Positions 12,470-22,995 of a stretch of DNA of 64,000 nt are shown here, piece by piece. The notes beneath the pieces were generated by a model, which saw only the letters and a program-made list of their open reading frames with translations, ran no database searches and was not told where the DNA came from. The position numbers and the translations under genes were made by a program. This stretch comes from Saposhnikovia divaricata (taxonomy: Eukaryota > Streptophyta > Magnoliopsida > Apiales > Apiaceae), in the NCBI GenBank assembly GCA_036435485.1, contig CM071598.1:175532148-175596147 (forward strand), written 5' to 3'. The number at the start of each line of letters is the position of its first letter. Positions within the stretch are counted from its first letter, which is position 1.

Positions 12470-13539
12470 GCTACCTACAATATAAATCTAGTTAGACGTT
12501 ATATGTATATAACTAAGTACATTGCAAATTAAGCTACACTCATAAGTTAGCAGACTTAAAATGTCTAAGGTTTAACAACCTCTATCTAAGTGATATGCAA
12601 ATGATACCCTGTCTAATTTATAACTAATAAGTCGCTACAATTCATTATATTCTAAGGTTATATTTCATTTAGATTTTACAATTGTAACTACCATTTATAC
12701 ATTGAATATTACAATTGTAGCCAAGTAGGTACATCTAACAACAATTCAAAACAAACAACACATATAACATTTTACAAAAACTAGCAGATTTTATTCTAAA
12801 ACTAACAACAAATCAAAGCTAACAGTATAATCTATTCATACACACAAAACAAACAACCATCAAAGTTTAAGTGTCCAATGCTAACACCAGAACAAGTAAT
12901 AAAACATCAAAATATGTAATCAAATACCAAAACCCCTAAAAAATCACTACTATATAAAAACCCCTAAAATATAAAGCTCAAAAAACATTGTCATACAAAA
13001 GTTTATACATATATAAACAACTGTATATACATATGGTAAATACACAGTGTATATATATATATATATATATATATATGTGCATGCAAAGAAGGCCCAAGAA
13101 CAGCACTAATTAGGGTTTATAATTGAGTAAATTAGGGTTTCACATGTCTTACCTTGAAGAAATTAGCTCCAGGTTTGCGAAGAAAGCTCAAGAATCGAAC
13201 TAATTAGGGTAATTAGCTCCGGGTCTGCGAAGAAAGTTCAAATCGAAATTAGCTCCAACCTCCGGTTTAGATCGTAAGAGAGAGATGAGAGAGGGTTGAG
13301 AGTTCGAACTAATTAGTGCTTAATTAGGGTTGAGAGTGATAAGAGAGAGGGACATAGTGAGAGAGAGGGAGATAGTGAGAGAGTGAGAGAGGGAGATAGT
13401 GAACGTGAAAAGGGGGAAGTGAAATTACGTTTAAGGGGGGAAACAAAATATTGTTTTAAGGGGGAAAATGTTTGTATAATAAAGGGGGAGGTATGTACGC
13501 GTCAATTTTTAAGTTTTAAAAAAAGGAGCTTAGACAATG
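12470..13539 (-). other. 5' non-coding region of the CACTA element
   Basis: AT-rich stretch upstream of the transposase start. It contains the (TA)n run at 13051-13076, repeated TTAGCTCC and CTGCGAAGAAAG-like phrases between 13150 and 13260, and GAGA-rich runs at 13270-13390. No coding sequence was recognised. It should contain the transposase promoter and 5' UTR; no reliable TATA box was chosen. Confidence 0.4.
13051..13076. repeat. (TA)n microsatellite
   Basis: Thirteen uninterrupted AT dinucleotides within the CACTA 5' region. Confidence 0.9.
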
Positions 13540-13655
13540 GTTACCATATTAAGCGATGTCTGAAAACTATTTTAACATCTGTAACATAATAACCGATGTC
13601 AAAATTACTTTTAACATCAGTGACATTTCTAACTGATGTTAAAGGCCTGATGTTA
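13540..13655 (-). repeat. CACTA subterminal repeats
   Basis: Near-repeats of TTTTAACATCNGT and AACCGATGT or AACTGATGTT alternate in both orientations about every 20-45 bp next to the terminus. Such arrays bind the second En/Spm protein in characterised CACTA elements; that role is inferred here. Confidence 0.65.
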
Positions 13656-13676
13656 TATCTACCATTTCTAGTAGTG
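13656..13676 (-). repeat. CACTA terminal inverted repeat (one end)
   Basis: Reads CACTACTAGAAATGGTAGAT on the minus strand. The flanking bases CAT (13677-13679) could be the 3-bp target duplication, but the other end is not in view to confirm it. Confidence 0.8.
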
Positions 13677-15360
13677 CATCATTAGTTGATAAAATCGTGT
13701 AAATATTAAATTATGATTAAGATGTGGTTTGAATGTCAGAATGTGAATAACATGAGTTATTTTAAAAGTTGGACTCGATTGAGTATAAAACATATGAACT
13801 ATTAACGAACAACTCGACTTGACTCGAATTGTTCATGACCAACCTCGTGTTCAACTTGGTTTTTAAAGAGTCGATCTTAAACATCAATTTTCATTCGATT
13901 AGAAAGGTCGGCTCAATTCGGTTCATTTTTAAAAAAATAAAAAATCAAGTTCTGCACGATTTAGATTTCGGGCAAAACTTGACACTTTTCGTTTAGGGCC
14001 TAACCCTATGTATATATATAGTCAGAATTTGTTTAATTTGTATATAGGTCGCCAATTAGAATGTAGTTTGGTTTGTTTCAATACCCATATTCAGTTGCTG
14101 GTGCAAAGATAAGCCTGTTTTCAACGTAGAACACTTTATTCACAGACTTACATTGTGTATGATGAGTAATATTTTCTGTGAGTATTAATGCACACATAAT
14201 GTGTAATGTATTCATCCATTCCTCAATGATTTTCTATAATGAGCTTAAACTAAAAATTATTTTCTGCAATGTTCCAATGAATTCACATACTTTTCTGATT
14301 TCTCCATTTACAGACTTAACAAATTTGAGTATAAAAGTGTAGGGTGATCACTTTTATGACTCACTTCCCCTTTCGTATCTTCCTTCCCTCTATGTATGCC
14401 ACCTTTCATGTCTTTTATCATTTCCTCAATCTCTAGGTCCCACACGTATTTCATTTGGTGACACCTCTAGGCTCTATCCTGAGAAAAGGAATGCAACTTA
14501 AGAGTTTCAGCGAATGCTAAGTCACCACTGAGGTACAGACTGCAGTTCCTAAAGTCTCTGAATGGATCGTTCTAATCAGAAGGGGTCCTGAAGAGGCTAA
14601 AAATGATGCACGAAATTGCATGGAAGAATTGTGTGCATCGAGTTTGCTGACTTTACATAAGTTATAGCATTAGTGCATATGTTGGTTACCCTTTGGATAG
14701 TTAGATAGTGGGGGATATTATTTTATAAACATGTTTTCATGTTTTATGGATTTGTCACGAGAAATTGCAAATAGCACTATAGTTCATTTGTAAACATGCA
14801 AGTGCCCATGTAGATCATGTATAAGTAAATTTGGTGTAGTTTATTATATATAAAATAAGAAAAAAGAGCCAAATTACATCCTAAAATATTAAATATTAAT
14901 AAATTTAAACTGAATTTTTATCCAAATTTTTTATATTTTCCTAACCAATTAAATTTGGTATTCAATATTTTTGTTTGTAGGTACGGGAAAAAGCCAAAAA
15001 GTATTATATGTAATATTTATTATATTACACTGATAATGTGTTTAAATTTAATAAGATTATCAAACAATCTTCTATAATAATGTACTTCTTTGATTAAAAA
15101 GGGATCATGCATTCAACATGCTCCAACTGCAGCGAGCTGTTAATGCTCCACCCTCAACTACTACTAACAAATTATCAGTTGAGTGTATGGCTACTACTTA
15201 AAATGGGATCATGCATTCAACATGCTTACTTAAAATCTCAACTCACTACTACTTAAATAAATGATCACCTCTGTTTATCTATATTATTTTTTGCAAGAAT
15301 ATATATATATATATTAATACAAGGAAGGATCATCTTTGATTATGACACAGAGGTACAAGG
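13677..15360. other. Intergenic region upstream of the F-box pseudogene
   Basis: No coding sequence recognised. A 22-bp phrase starting GGGATCATGCATTCAACATG occurs twice (about 15102 and 15204), and short TA runs occur near 14010 and 15300. The last ~100 bp should include the former promoter of the F-box pseudogene. Confidence 0.4.
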
Positions 15361-17269
15361 ATGGCCTTCAATGAAAATGCAAAAAAGAAGACCAAGACTG
15401 AGGCAGAGCTTCTGATAGAATTGATCCAGGAGGAAGTACTTACACGACTCCCAATCAAATCAGTGGTGCGTTTCAAATCTGTATGTAAATCGTGGCTACC
15501 TTTATTCTCTGATCCAAAATTCGTAAAAGACCATCTCAGTCATAACTCCACTCAAAATCCTAATGACTACGACTATCTTGTAGCTAGTAAAAAGAGTAGA
15601 ATCGTCATGCTCTCCCGCTACAAAAAAAACATTTGTACTACCATCCGATCATTACCAACTCAATCTCAGATCCCTCAATTTTTCTTTACAAGAAGGGCAA
15701 TGTCACTCTATACCTTCTAGTATATGTAGATGATATAAACATCACTGGTCTATCTCTTCCACATCTCAATAGCTTTATTTCTACTCTTTCTGCATGATTC
15801 TTTCTGAAGGATCTTGGTCTTCTTTCTTACTTTCTTGGTGTTGAAGTCGTTCCCACCTCTATTGGTTTATTTTTAAATCAAACCAAATACATAACTGATA
15901 TTCTCACTCACTCAAATATGGTTGGGGCAAAACCTACTAGCACACCTATGACTCTCAGTCCTCCCCTTACTCTCACTGGTGGCAGACCTCTTCCTTCCGC
16001 TACTGAATATCGAGCACTTGTTGGTTCAATTCAGTACCTTTCTCTTACTCGGCCTGATGTGGCCTTCTCGGTGAATAAGTTGTCTCAGTTTATGCATTGT
16101 CCAACAGATGATTATTGGCATGCTCTTAAACGGTTACTGTGTTATTTAAATGGTACTGCTCATTATGGTCTTTTATTTCATAATAACTCTCCTATGCAGC
16201 TCCATGCTTTCACTAATGTAGAGTGGGCAGGTGACAAAGTTGAATACATTTCTACAACAGGTTACATTACATATCTTGGTTGCAACCCTATATCATGGAG
16301 TTCTAAAAAGCAAAGAGCTTTAGCTAGATCATCTACTGAAGCTGAATTCCGGGCAGTAGCTGACACTACAGCTGAAGTCTTATGGTTAAAATCCCTGCTA
16401 GTTGAACTTGGTTATAATTCAGCGAAAACTCCCCCCATCTATTGTGATAACATAGGTGCTACACACTATTCTGCCAATCCAGTGTTTCATTCACGTATGA
16501 AGCATCTAGCGTTAGCTTTTCACTTTTACAGATGTTCTCACCAAACCATTGCTTGCATCCCGTTTCCATTCCTTACTGTCCAAGATCGGACTTGCTCCTC
16601 GATCGTCCATCTTGCAGGGGCATATTAAGACCAAATCAAATCAAGATCATGCTGATAAGACCAAATCAAATCAGATCAGCACCACAGTTAGAGAATGATT
16701 TGATAGTTGTATATGTATTGTAATTTCCTGATTTAGGTGCTAAAATATATGCATAACAATCTCTGTAACAAGATGTAATCATGCTAGACACACTGTATAT
16801 ATGTATTCTCTGTCAAAGGAATAAGATATAACTTTTCCTCAATCTCTTACATTAGTAACTATACAGGATTGTCTAACTTCGATGGTATGTCGACGATCTA
16901 CAACTAGTATTGTGGATGTATATTTTCTGGACGAGGAGGGATCTTGTGTTTGGAGCAAGATGCATAGTGTCAGATTTGTCACAGGGTTTTAGGTATGGTG
17001 GTGAGATTGTATATCATACTCACGGAAATTTTTTCTGCTATGATCACAAAACAGGTATAGTCATGCGACTTTTTGGTACAACTCATATGAAGTTAGTAAG
17101 CTGCTTTAGGTATATGCCTAGTTTGGTTTACCTTCAAGGAATGAAGTCTGTTCATCTACAAACCCAAACTCTTAAATCTGGTAACAATTTTAGAACTCCT
17201 CGGAGATTAATCAATTCACTAAGGGACTGCTCTTTTCTTAAGGTCGACTACCAAATAAGAATATTTTAG
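15361..17269 (+). pseudogene. F-box gene remnant split by a copia fragment
   Basis: 15361-15635 encodes the N-terminus with an F-box (EEVLTRLPIKSVVRFKSVCK) and the segment LSHNSTQNPNDYDYLVA, closely matching the intact gene at 31081. After the copia fragment, from about 16866, the C-terminal part resumes: VDVYFLDEEG in one frame, then SQGFRYGGEIVYHTHG through SVHLQTQTL and LINSLRD in another, so a frameshift lies near 16970. Roughly 200 residues between the halves are missing, so the insertion came with, or was followed by, a deletion. F-box proteins are substrate receptors of SCF ubiquitin ligases; this copy cannot make one. Confidence 0.85.
15636..16865 (+). mobile_element. Ty1/copia fragment: end of RT, RNase H, LTR-like tail
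   Basis: Starts within copia reverse transcriptase (LLVYVDDINITG near 15717, then FLKDLGLLSYFLGVE after an in-frame TGA) and continues through 15918-16628 with TEYRALVGSIQYL, RPDVAF and the RNase H signature SSKKQRALARSSTEAEF. A purine-rich tract (GCAGGGGCATAT, about 16614) precedes about 240 bp that look like a degenerate LTR ending near ACTATACA (16864). Gag, integrase and the 5' LTR are absent. It lies between the two halves of the F-box pseudogene. Boundaries are approximate. Confidence 0.8.
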
Positions 17270-17517
17270 TGTTGTGGTTGGACAATTAATCAATTCAGCG
17301 AGAGACTGATCTTTTGCTTAGCTCAACTGGCAGAAGGTTAGACTTATTATTGTTCCACTATTAAATAAGCAAATTACAATGTTGACTGTTGAGTTCATTT
17401 TTACCGGTTTCATGGCTAAATAACCTTGGACTTAATTAAAATTACTTTTTCGTTACAGTTTCCCGTCATTCATAGTTTTTATCATTTCTTTATACCTGGA
17501 CTATTATTTTATTATAT

Positions 17518-18711
17518 AGAGTTTTGCTCAAATGAGAACCAATCTTAAAATGAGATATGAGATCTAATCACATCCCTCCATTTTCATATCTAAATTGAAT
17601 CTCAACCACACACCCAAATTAAACACACCCAGCACATATAACACACACGCACGCTGCACACACACAAACACGCACCCACCCGTCCGCCGCCTCCACCGTC
17701 GTCACCGCATCTCTTTCGTTGTCTCTCTCGCAGTTTACATACACACCTCTTGTGTCTATCTAAATCCGGCAAGCTCGATCTCTCCCTCGCTTCAATAGTT
17801 ACAGATCGAAGAAACAACAATTGGCGGCGTGCTCGTCGGAACAACACTGTGGTGTTTTTTGTTTGACTGGTGTTTTTTGTGGTGATTTTTGCTATTGAAA
17901 TACCTGTTTGTTTGTTAGAAGTTTGTGAAAATTCGGTGATTGCGATTAAAAGGTATGAAAACATGAAATTTTCATCAGGTCAGTTGTACATATGGGGACA
18001 TGGGACAATGTATCCACCTTAATTCAATTATTCATTCATTCATTCAAGCAGTGAATTTTCAAGTTCAATCAAAACCACTTTCATAATAACAAATAAAAAA
18101 CTTATTACCGTAGGCTTTTATTTGCATATCATGCATCCAAAGATTCAATCAGAAGTATATAATTAAGATACGTACACTGTTTTGTTGGACATTTTGGTGA
18201 TTTTTGAGTTATTTGTGGTGATTTTTGGATTCCGGTGGTGATTTGGTGGTGATTTGTTGGTGGTGGTCGGAGGTGGTGGTGGTTTGTGGCGGTTTGGTCG
18301 CGGTGATTTTGGTATACCGGTGGTGATTTTTTGTTGGTAGTGGCGGCAGTGCGGTGGCCGGAGGCGGTGGAGTGCGGTGATTTTCTGTTTAAAGGTGGTG
18401 ATTCTTGTTGGTGGTGGCGACAGCGTGGTGGCCGACTGGCCGGAGGTGGCGGCAGTACGATGATTTTCTGTTTACCGGTGGTGATTTTTTGGGTTGGCCG
18501 GAATTTGTCGTCGGAGATGGTGATCTGAAATGGTGACCGGAGTAGGGAAGAAATGAGTGTGGAAGATGATGTTGAATTAAATGAATAATAAAAAAATAAA
18601 GTTTTAAATATTAATTGTGGGGCTAGGATTTAATTTAGATATAAAAAATGTATGGATATGATTAGATCTCATATCTCACCATAAGTGAGGGTTCTCATTT
18701 GAGCAAGACCC
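17518..18711. mobile_element. Mutator-like element (MULE), non-autonomous
   Basis: Inverted ends of about 85-90 bp: the left (17518 on) shares TTGCTCAAATGAGAACC and GAGATATGAGATCTAATCA with the reverse complement of the right (to 18711). It is flanked by a perfect 9-bp target duplication TTATTATAT (17509-17517 and 18712-18720), the Mutator hallmark. No transposase is present. The interior holds a C-rich, gene-like leader (17640-17820) and a G-rich stretch repeating GGTGGTGATTTTTG (18190-18510), neither of which was identified. Acquired host sequence, as in Pack-MULEs, is possible. Confidence 0.88.
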
Positions 18712-18910
18712 TTATTATATAATCTTAGTGGTGTTTTGTTGCATTCTAAATTCATAAACTTTCAAATTGGTGAAAAGTACATATTCAATAAATTGTTTGG
18801 TCGCCTGACAAAAAATAAATAAATAAATTGTTTGGTCGAACAAAATAAAAGTACGAAATATATATCATTAAAAAGTATATTTCATTAGTAATTAAAAAGT
18901 ACAAAACATA

Positions 18911-19361
18911 TGTTAACGGAGGAATTTGGTGATAACAGATTTCGGAGGTTGCTGGATTAATAACGAATTATGAAAATAGGGGGATTTGGGATTTTGGATG
19001 TTTGGGGCTGAACTTGTGAGGTGTCTCGACTTGTTAGATGTGTCGGATCATTTTTCAAGATGCATGTACATTATATTTATAAGGATCAGGGCAACGCAGT
19101 TCTGTTAAGGATTGATTTTTAATCCCTATGATTGTTAAGGGATGTATTTTGGGAATTAGTAGATTTTATCTCTTTAAATTATATTCGCGTTGGGATACCT
19201 TCCTGATTTGAAGGATATCGTTTGGGGATATTTTCTATCATTAATTGGAGATTATTCCTCAGAGAGAGGAAATAATTAACTTGGGGATTAAGTTAATTAT
19301 TATTAAATGAATATTAGGAAATTTGGGAGATATTAGAGGCAACCGAAAATATGGCGTAACA
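18911..19361 (-). repeat. LTR, left copy
   Basis: 451 bp, begins TGTTAACGG and ends GGCGTAACA. Matches 20829-21276 throughout with scattered substitutions. Confidence 0.85.
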
Positions 19362-19884
19362 ACTACCCCCCAGTTCTTTAGTGCAGCTTGATTGACTGGA
19401 GTACTAAGCATGCTTCGATCTTCCAAATTTTTTGTGTCACTGAAACAGCTAGGAGAGGAAGATTAGTAAACAATATGGAGCACCAAGGTGCCCGTAATAT
19501 GCATGTAGATGTAAATGAGGCAATATGGGAGATGTAAAAAAGAATAAGTTTTGTAGGTGTAAGAGAGTGTATCTTGGAGGGTCGTCTAAGAATTATTCCA
19601 TAAAGTCATCCAAAGCATTCGGAGCAATATCCTGAAAAGCATACATTCAAAGAAATATCCTCCAATCGAAGAAGGTCATATCCACCATAAGTTTTAAGTC
19701 TTCTCGAGATTATCCCCCTCCAAGGGGGTCATTTTACTCAAAAATTTATAATTCGGGATACCCTGCTCAAAGGAGGTCGCTCCCCATATCAAAAATATCC
19801 TCTTTTCAAGAGGTCAAATTTCCAAAAATCGTACCTTGATGAGGCGTCAGAAGTACGGACATCCCCCCCAGAAGTACGGTTTTT

Positions 19885-20190
19885 GCAAGGATATTACTCA
19901 TGCAAATGAGGGCCTTCCAAAAAAAATATTACTCATGCAAAGGAGGGCCTTCCAAAAAATTACTCATGCAAAGGAGGGCCTTCCAAAATAAGAGCCTTCC
20001 AAAATATTACTCATGCAAAGGAGGGCCTTCCAAAAAATTACTCCTGCAAAGGAGGGCCTTCCAAAAAATTACTCTCCTGCAAAGGAGGGCCTTCCAAAAA
20101 ATTACTCTCCTGCAAAGGAGGGCCTTCTAAAATATTACTCCTGCAAAGGAGGGCCTTCCAAAATAGTATCCTCATCAAAAGAGGGTCTTC
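19885..20190 (+). repeat. ~30-bp tandem array
   Basis: About ten imperfect copies of a unit built on GCAAAGGAGGGCCTTCC plus a variable A/T linker (AAAAAATTACTC). Related diverged phrases (AAGGAGGTCGC, CAAGGGGGTCATT) lie upstream to about 19720, so the array has grown from an older degenerate repeat. Unit lengths vary by 1-5 bp. Confidence 0.85.
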
Positions 20191-20828
20191 TCAAATAATA
20201 CTAATCTTAAAGAAGAATCGTCCAAAATATTACCCTCACAAAGTAGGGCCTTTCAAAATTCTGTACCACGAATATTGCATCTCAAATCTTGAATATGATC
20301 TCCACGATTCAGATTCTGGCCAGATCTGTTTTTAACCTTTCTGACCTTCTAAACGATATTTTCTTGTAAAACACAAAACCAAAAAGTTTTAGAGAACGAA
20401 AATATCTTTCCGGAGAGATATCGTTCATCAAAAATGGACTTATAACGAATCGTGAATCAAATAAAATGTGTGTTGATTGATTTCTTGATGCTGAAAAATG
20501 AGATCTGATTGTATTTTGTGATTTCGAGAATGGATCGAGATATAATCTGAGAAAACTCAAAGGACTAAAGTTATAGGAAATTTAAAAAGCTTTCCGAATC
20601 ATTAAAAATCATCGAAATCTGACATGTATTGAATTTAGTACGAATTTTATAAGATAGTTGATTTGTATGTACGGAATCATAAGAAAACTTATCTTAATTA
20701 AGAATAGAGCCACCGTCTCCGTCGTTTTGCTCCTCCATTAAAGCAGCTCCAGATCCATAATAACCCCCCACGCGTATGAATTGATTGTCCTCCACAATAA
20801 AAAAATATCCCCTCCTTCTAGCGGCAAT

Positions 20829-21276
20829 TGTTAACGGAGGAATTTGGTGATAATAGATTTCGGAGGTTGCTGGATTAATAACGAATCATGAAAATAGGGG
20901 GATTTGGTATTTCGGATGTTTGGGGCTGGACTTGAGAGGTGTCTCGACTTATTAGATGTGTCAGATCCTTTTTCAAGATGCCTGCATACCTTATATTTAT
21001 AAGGATCAAGCCAACGCTGTTCTGTTAAGGACTGGTTTTTAATCCCTATGATTGTTAAGGGATGTATTTTGGGATTTAGTAGATTTTATCTCTTTAAATT
21101 ATATTCGCGTTGGGATACCTTCCTGATTTGAAGGATATCGTTTTCTATCATTAATTGGAGATTATTCTTCGTTTGAGAGAGAGGAAATAATTAACTTGGG
21201 GATTAAGTTAATTATTATTAGATGAATATTAGGAAATTTGAGAGATATTAGAGGCAATCGAAAATATGGCGTAACA
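20829..21276 (-). repeat. LTR, right copy
   Basis: 448 bp partner of 18911-19361, followed by the target duplication ACATA. Confidence 0.85.
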
Positions 21277-21382
21277 ACATATATCATTAAAAATTACATT
21301 TAGTTTAATTTGAATTATACTTTTAAATCATTTAAAAGTTACAAATCTATACTATTATACAAAAGCCGAAACATTAAAAGTT

Positions 21383-21424
21383 TGGTTAGTCGGTTGGTCG
21401 GTCGGTTGGTCGGTCGGTTGGTTG
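21383..21424. repeat. GGTCGGTT short tandem repeat
   Basis: Alternating GGTTGGTC and GGTCGGTT tetramer-based repeat about 35 bp inside the Helitron 5' end. Confidence 0.85.
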
Positions 21425-21456
21425 GTACTGTTGATTTTACTTATTTACCCTTATTA

Positions 21457-22450
21457 ATTACAGATAAACTAACTAATCAATTTCCTTATTGAGTTTAAAC
21501 ATATTATCTTTTCTATTTTTCAAGAACTAACTAATTTCCTAAAATATAATATCATTTTATATTTTATCTAACTAAAATTTCTACTTTATTAATCAATTTC
21601 TTTTTTCAGGTTAGACATATTACCTTTTCTACTAAATAATCAATTTCTAACTAATCAATTTCCTTCTTGAAGTTAAATATATTATCTTTTCTCTTTTTTA
21701 AAAACTAAATAATTTCCTTTTATGATAAAATATAATATCCCTTTATATTTTATCTAACTAACTAATTTGCTAAAATACAATATCCTTTTATATTTTATCT
21801 AACTAAAATTTCTCCTTTATTAATCAATTTTCTTTTTCAGGTTAGACATATTACCTTTTCTACAAACTAATAAATTCCATTACTTAATTACAGATAAACT
21901 AACTAATCAATTTCCTTCTTGAGTTTAAACATATTATCTTTTCTATTTTTCAAGAACTAACTAATTTCCTAAAATATAATATCCTTTTATATTTTATCTA
22001 ACTAAAATTTCTCCTTTATTAATCAATTTCCTTTTTCAGGTTAGACATATTACCATTTCTACTAATTAATCAATTTCTAACTAATCAATTTCCTTCTTGA
22101 GGTTAAACATATTATCTTTTCTCTTTTTCAAAAACTAAATAATTTCCTTTTTATGATAAAATATAATATCTCTTTATATTTTATCTAACTAACTAATTTC
22201 CTAAAATACAACATCCTTTTATATTTTATCTAACTAAAATTTCTCCTTTATTAATCAATTTCCTTTTTCAGGTTAGACATATTACCTTTTCTACTAACTA
22301 ATAAATTTCCTTCTTGAGGTTAAACATATTATCTTTTCTCTTTTTCAAAAACTAAATAATTTTTTTTCTGATAAAATATAATATCCCTTTATATATATAT
22401 TATCTAACTAAAATTTATCCTCTATTAATCAATTTCCTTTTTCAAGTTAG
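21457..22450 (+). repeat. Higher-order tandem repeat in the Helitron
   Basis: The phrase ATTACAGATAAACTAACTAA recurs at 21457 and 21887 (period about 430 bp). Each unit holds sub-repeats such as TTTATATTTTATCTAACTAA and AGGTTAGACATATTACC. A third, incomplete unit runs to the element B insertion. Diverged relatives continue at 29678-30740. Confidence 0.8.
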
Positions 22451-22454
22451 ACAT

Positions 22455-22962
22455 TGATATGGGCTAAAAATAAGCCCTAAAGACACATTTAATATGGCAT
22501 TAATTAGACCCAGCATGGTCCAAACGTGGGGCCCATTAATGAGGTCAGAATCCCTATTTTGACATTAACTTCGTAATTAATATTGAGGGAAACAAACAGC
22601 TCAGCAATAAGAGTTGGATAAGGATATTATCTCCATCAGACTTAGCCACCAAGGCATCCAATTCGATATGGAAACTGATTCCTACAAGGAATAGATCTGG
22701 AACCTTCCTCAAGGAAGACTTTTCTACCAAGTCTTTGACTCCTACCATAATTCTAAGGCTCCTACAGCCTATATAAAGGGCCTGACCCCTCATTCTCAGA
22801 ACTACGTTTTTTGGCTTGATCTTTGATATTCATCGAAGTACGTAGGCATCTTGTGAAGGCAGATTCAGCCACGAACACAAGAACAGCCATTAAAGCTCGA
22901 AGCTCCCACAAACCCTAGTAGTTAATACGTAATAAATATACCCTACTTTTTATTCCACAACA
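22455..22962 (+). repeat. 5' LTR of element B
   Basis: 508 bp with TG...CA ends. A TATA box (TATATAAA, 22770-22777) sits about 190 bp before its end, marking the U3/R promoter. The four differences from the 3' LTR are all C/T or G/A. Confidence 0.92.
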
Positions 22963-22980
22963 TTTGGCACCGTCTGTGGG
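22963..22980 (+). other. Primer binding site of element B
   Basis: TTTGGCACCGTCTGTGGG directly after the LTR. Element D has TTTGGCGCCGTCTGTAGG at the same place. The tRNA was not assigned. Confidence 0.75.
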
Positions 22981-22995
22981 AAGACAACATCAACC

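Larger units (their letters stand above)
8672..13676 (-). mobile_element. CACTA (En/Spm) DNA transposon, left part cut by element A
   Basis: The right end reads CACTACTAGAAATGG on the minus strand (13676 inwards), the classic CACTA terminus, followed inwards by short subterminal repeats and then a minus-strand TNP2-like transposase. The other terminus is not visible: element A is inserted at 8671/8672, so the rest should lie left of the window unless deleted. The transposase has several frameshifts and stops, so this copy is not autonomous. Confidence 0.85.
18911..21276 (-). mobile_element. Non-coding LTR retrotransposon (LARD/TRIM-like)
   Basis: Two direct LTRs (18911-19361 and 20829-21276) with TGTTAACGG...GTAACA ends flank about 1.47 kb and are bordered by a 5-bp target duplication ACATA (18906-18910 and 21277-21281). 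Orientation is inferred as minus: next to the left LTR the minus strand reads ACTGGGGGGTAGT, a polypurine tract, and next to the right LTR it reads TTGCCGCTAGAAGGAG, a plausible primer site. The interior encodes nothing recognisable and contains a 30-bp tandem array. The LTRs differ at many sites and by an indel near 19210/21140, so the insertion is older than element B. Confidence 0.85.

Noticed and set aside
17602..17964. 120-codon minus-strand frame inside the MULE
   Set aside because: Composed of CA-rich and C-rich simple sequence read in reverse; no domain and no sign of conservation.
22554..22793. 79-codon minus-strand frame repeated at 29264-29503
   Set aside because: It is present twice only because both lie in the LTRs of element B; no recognised domain.
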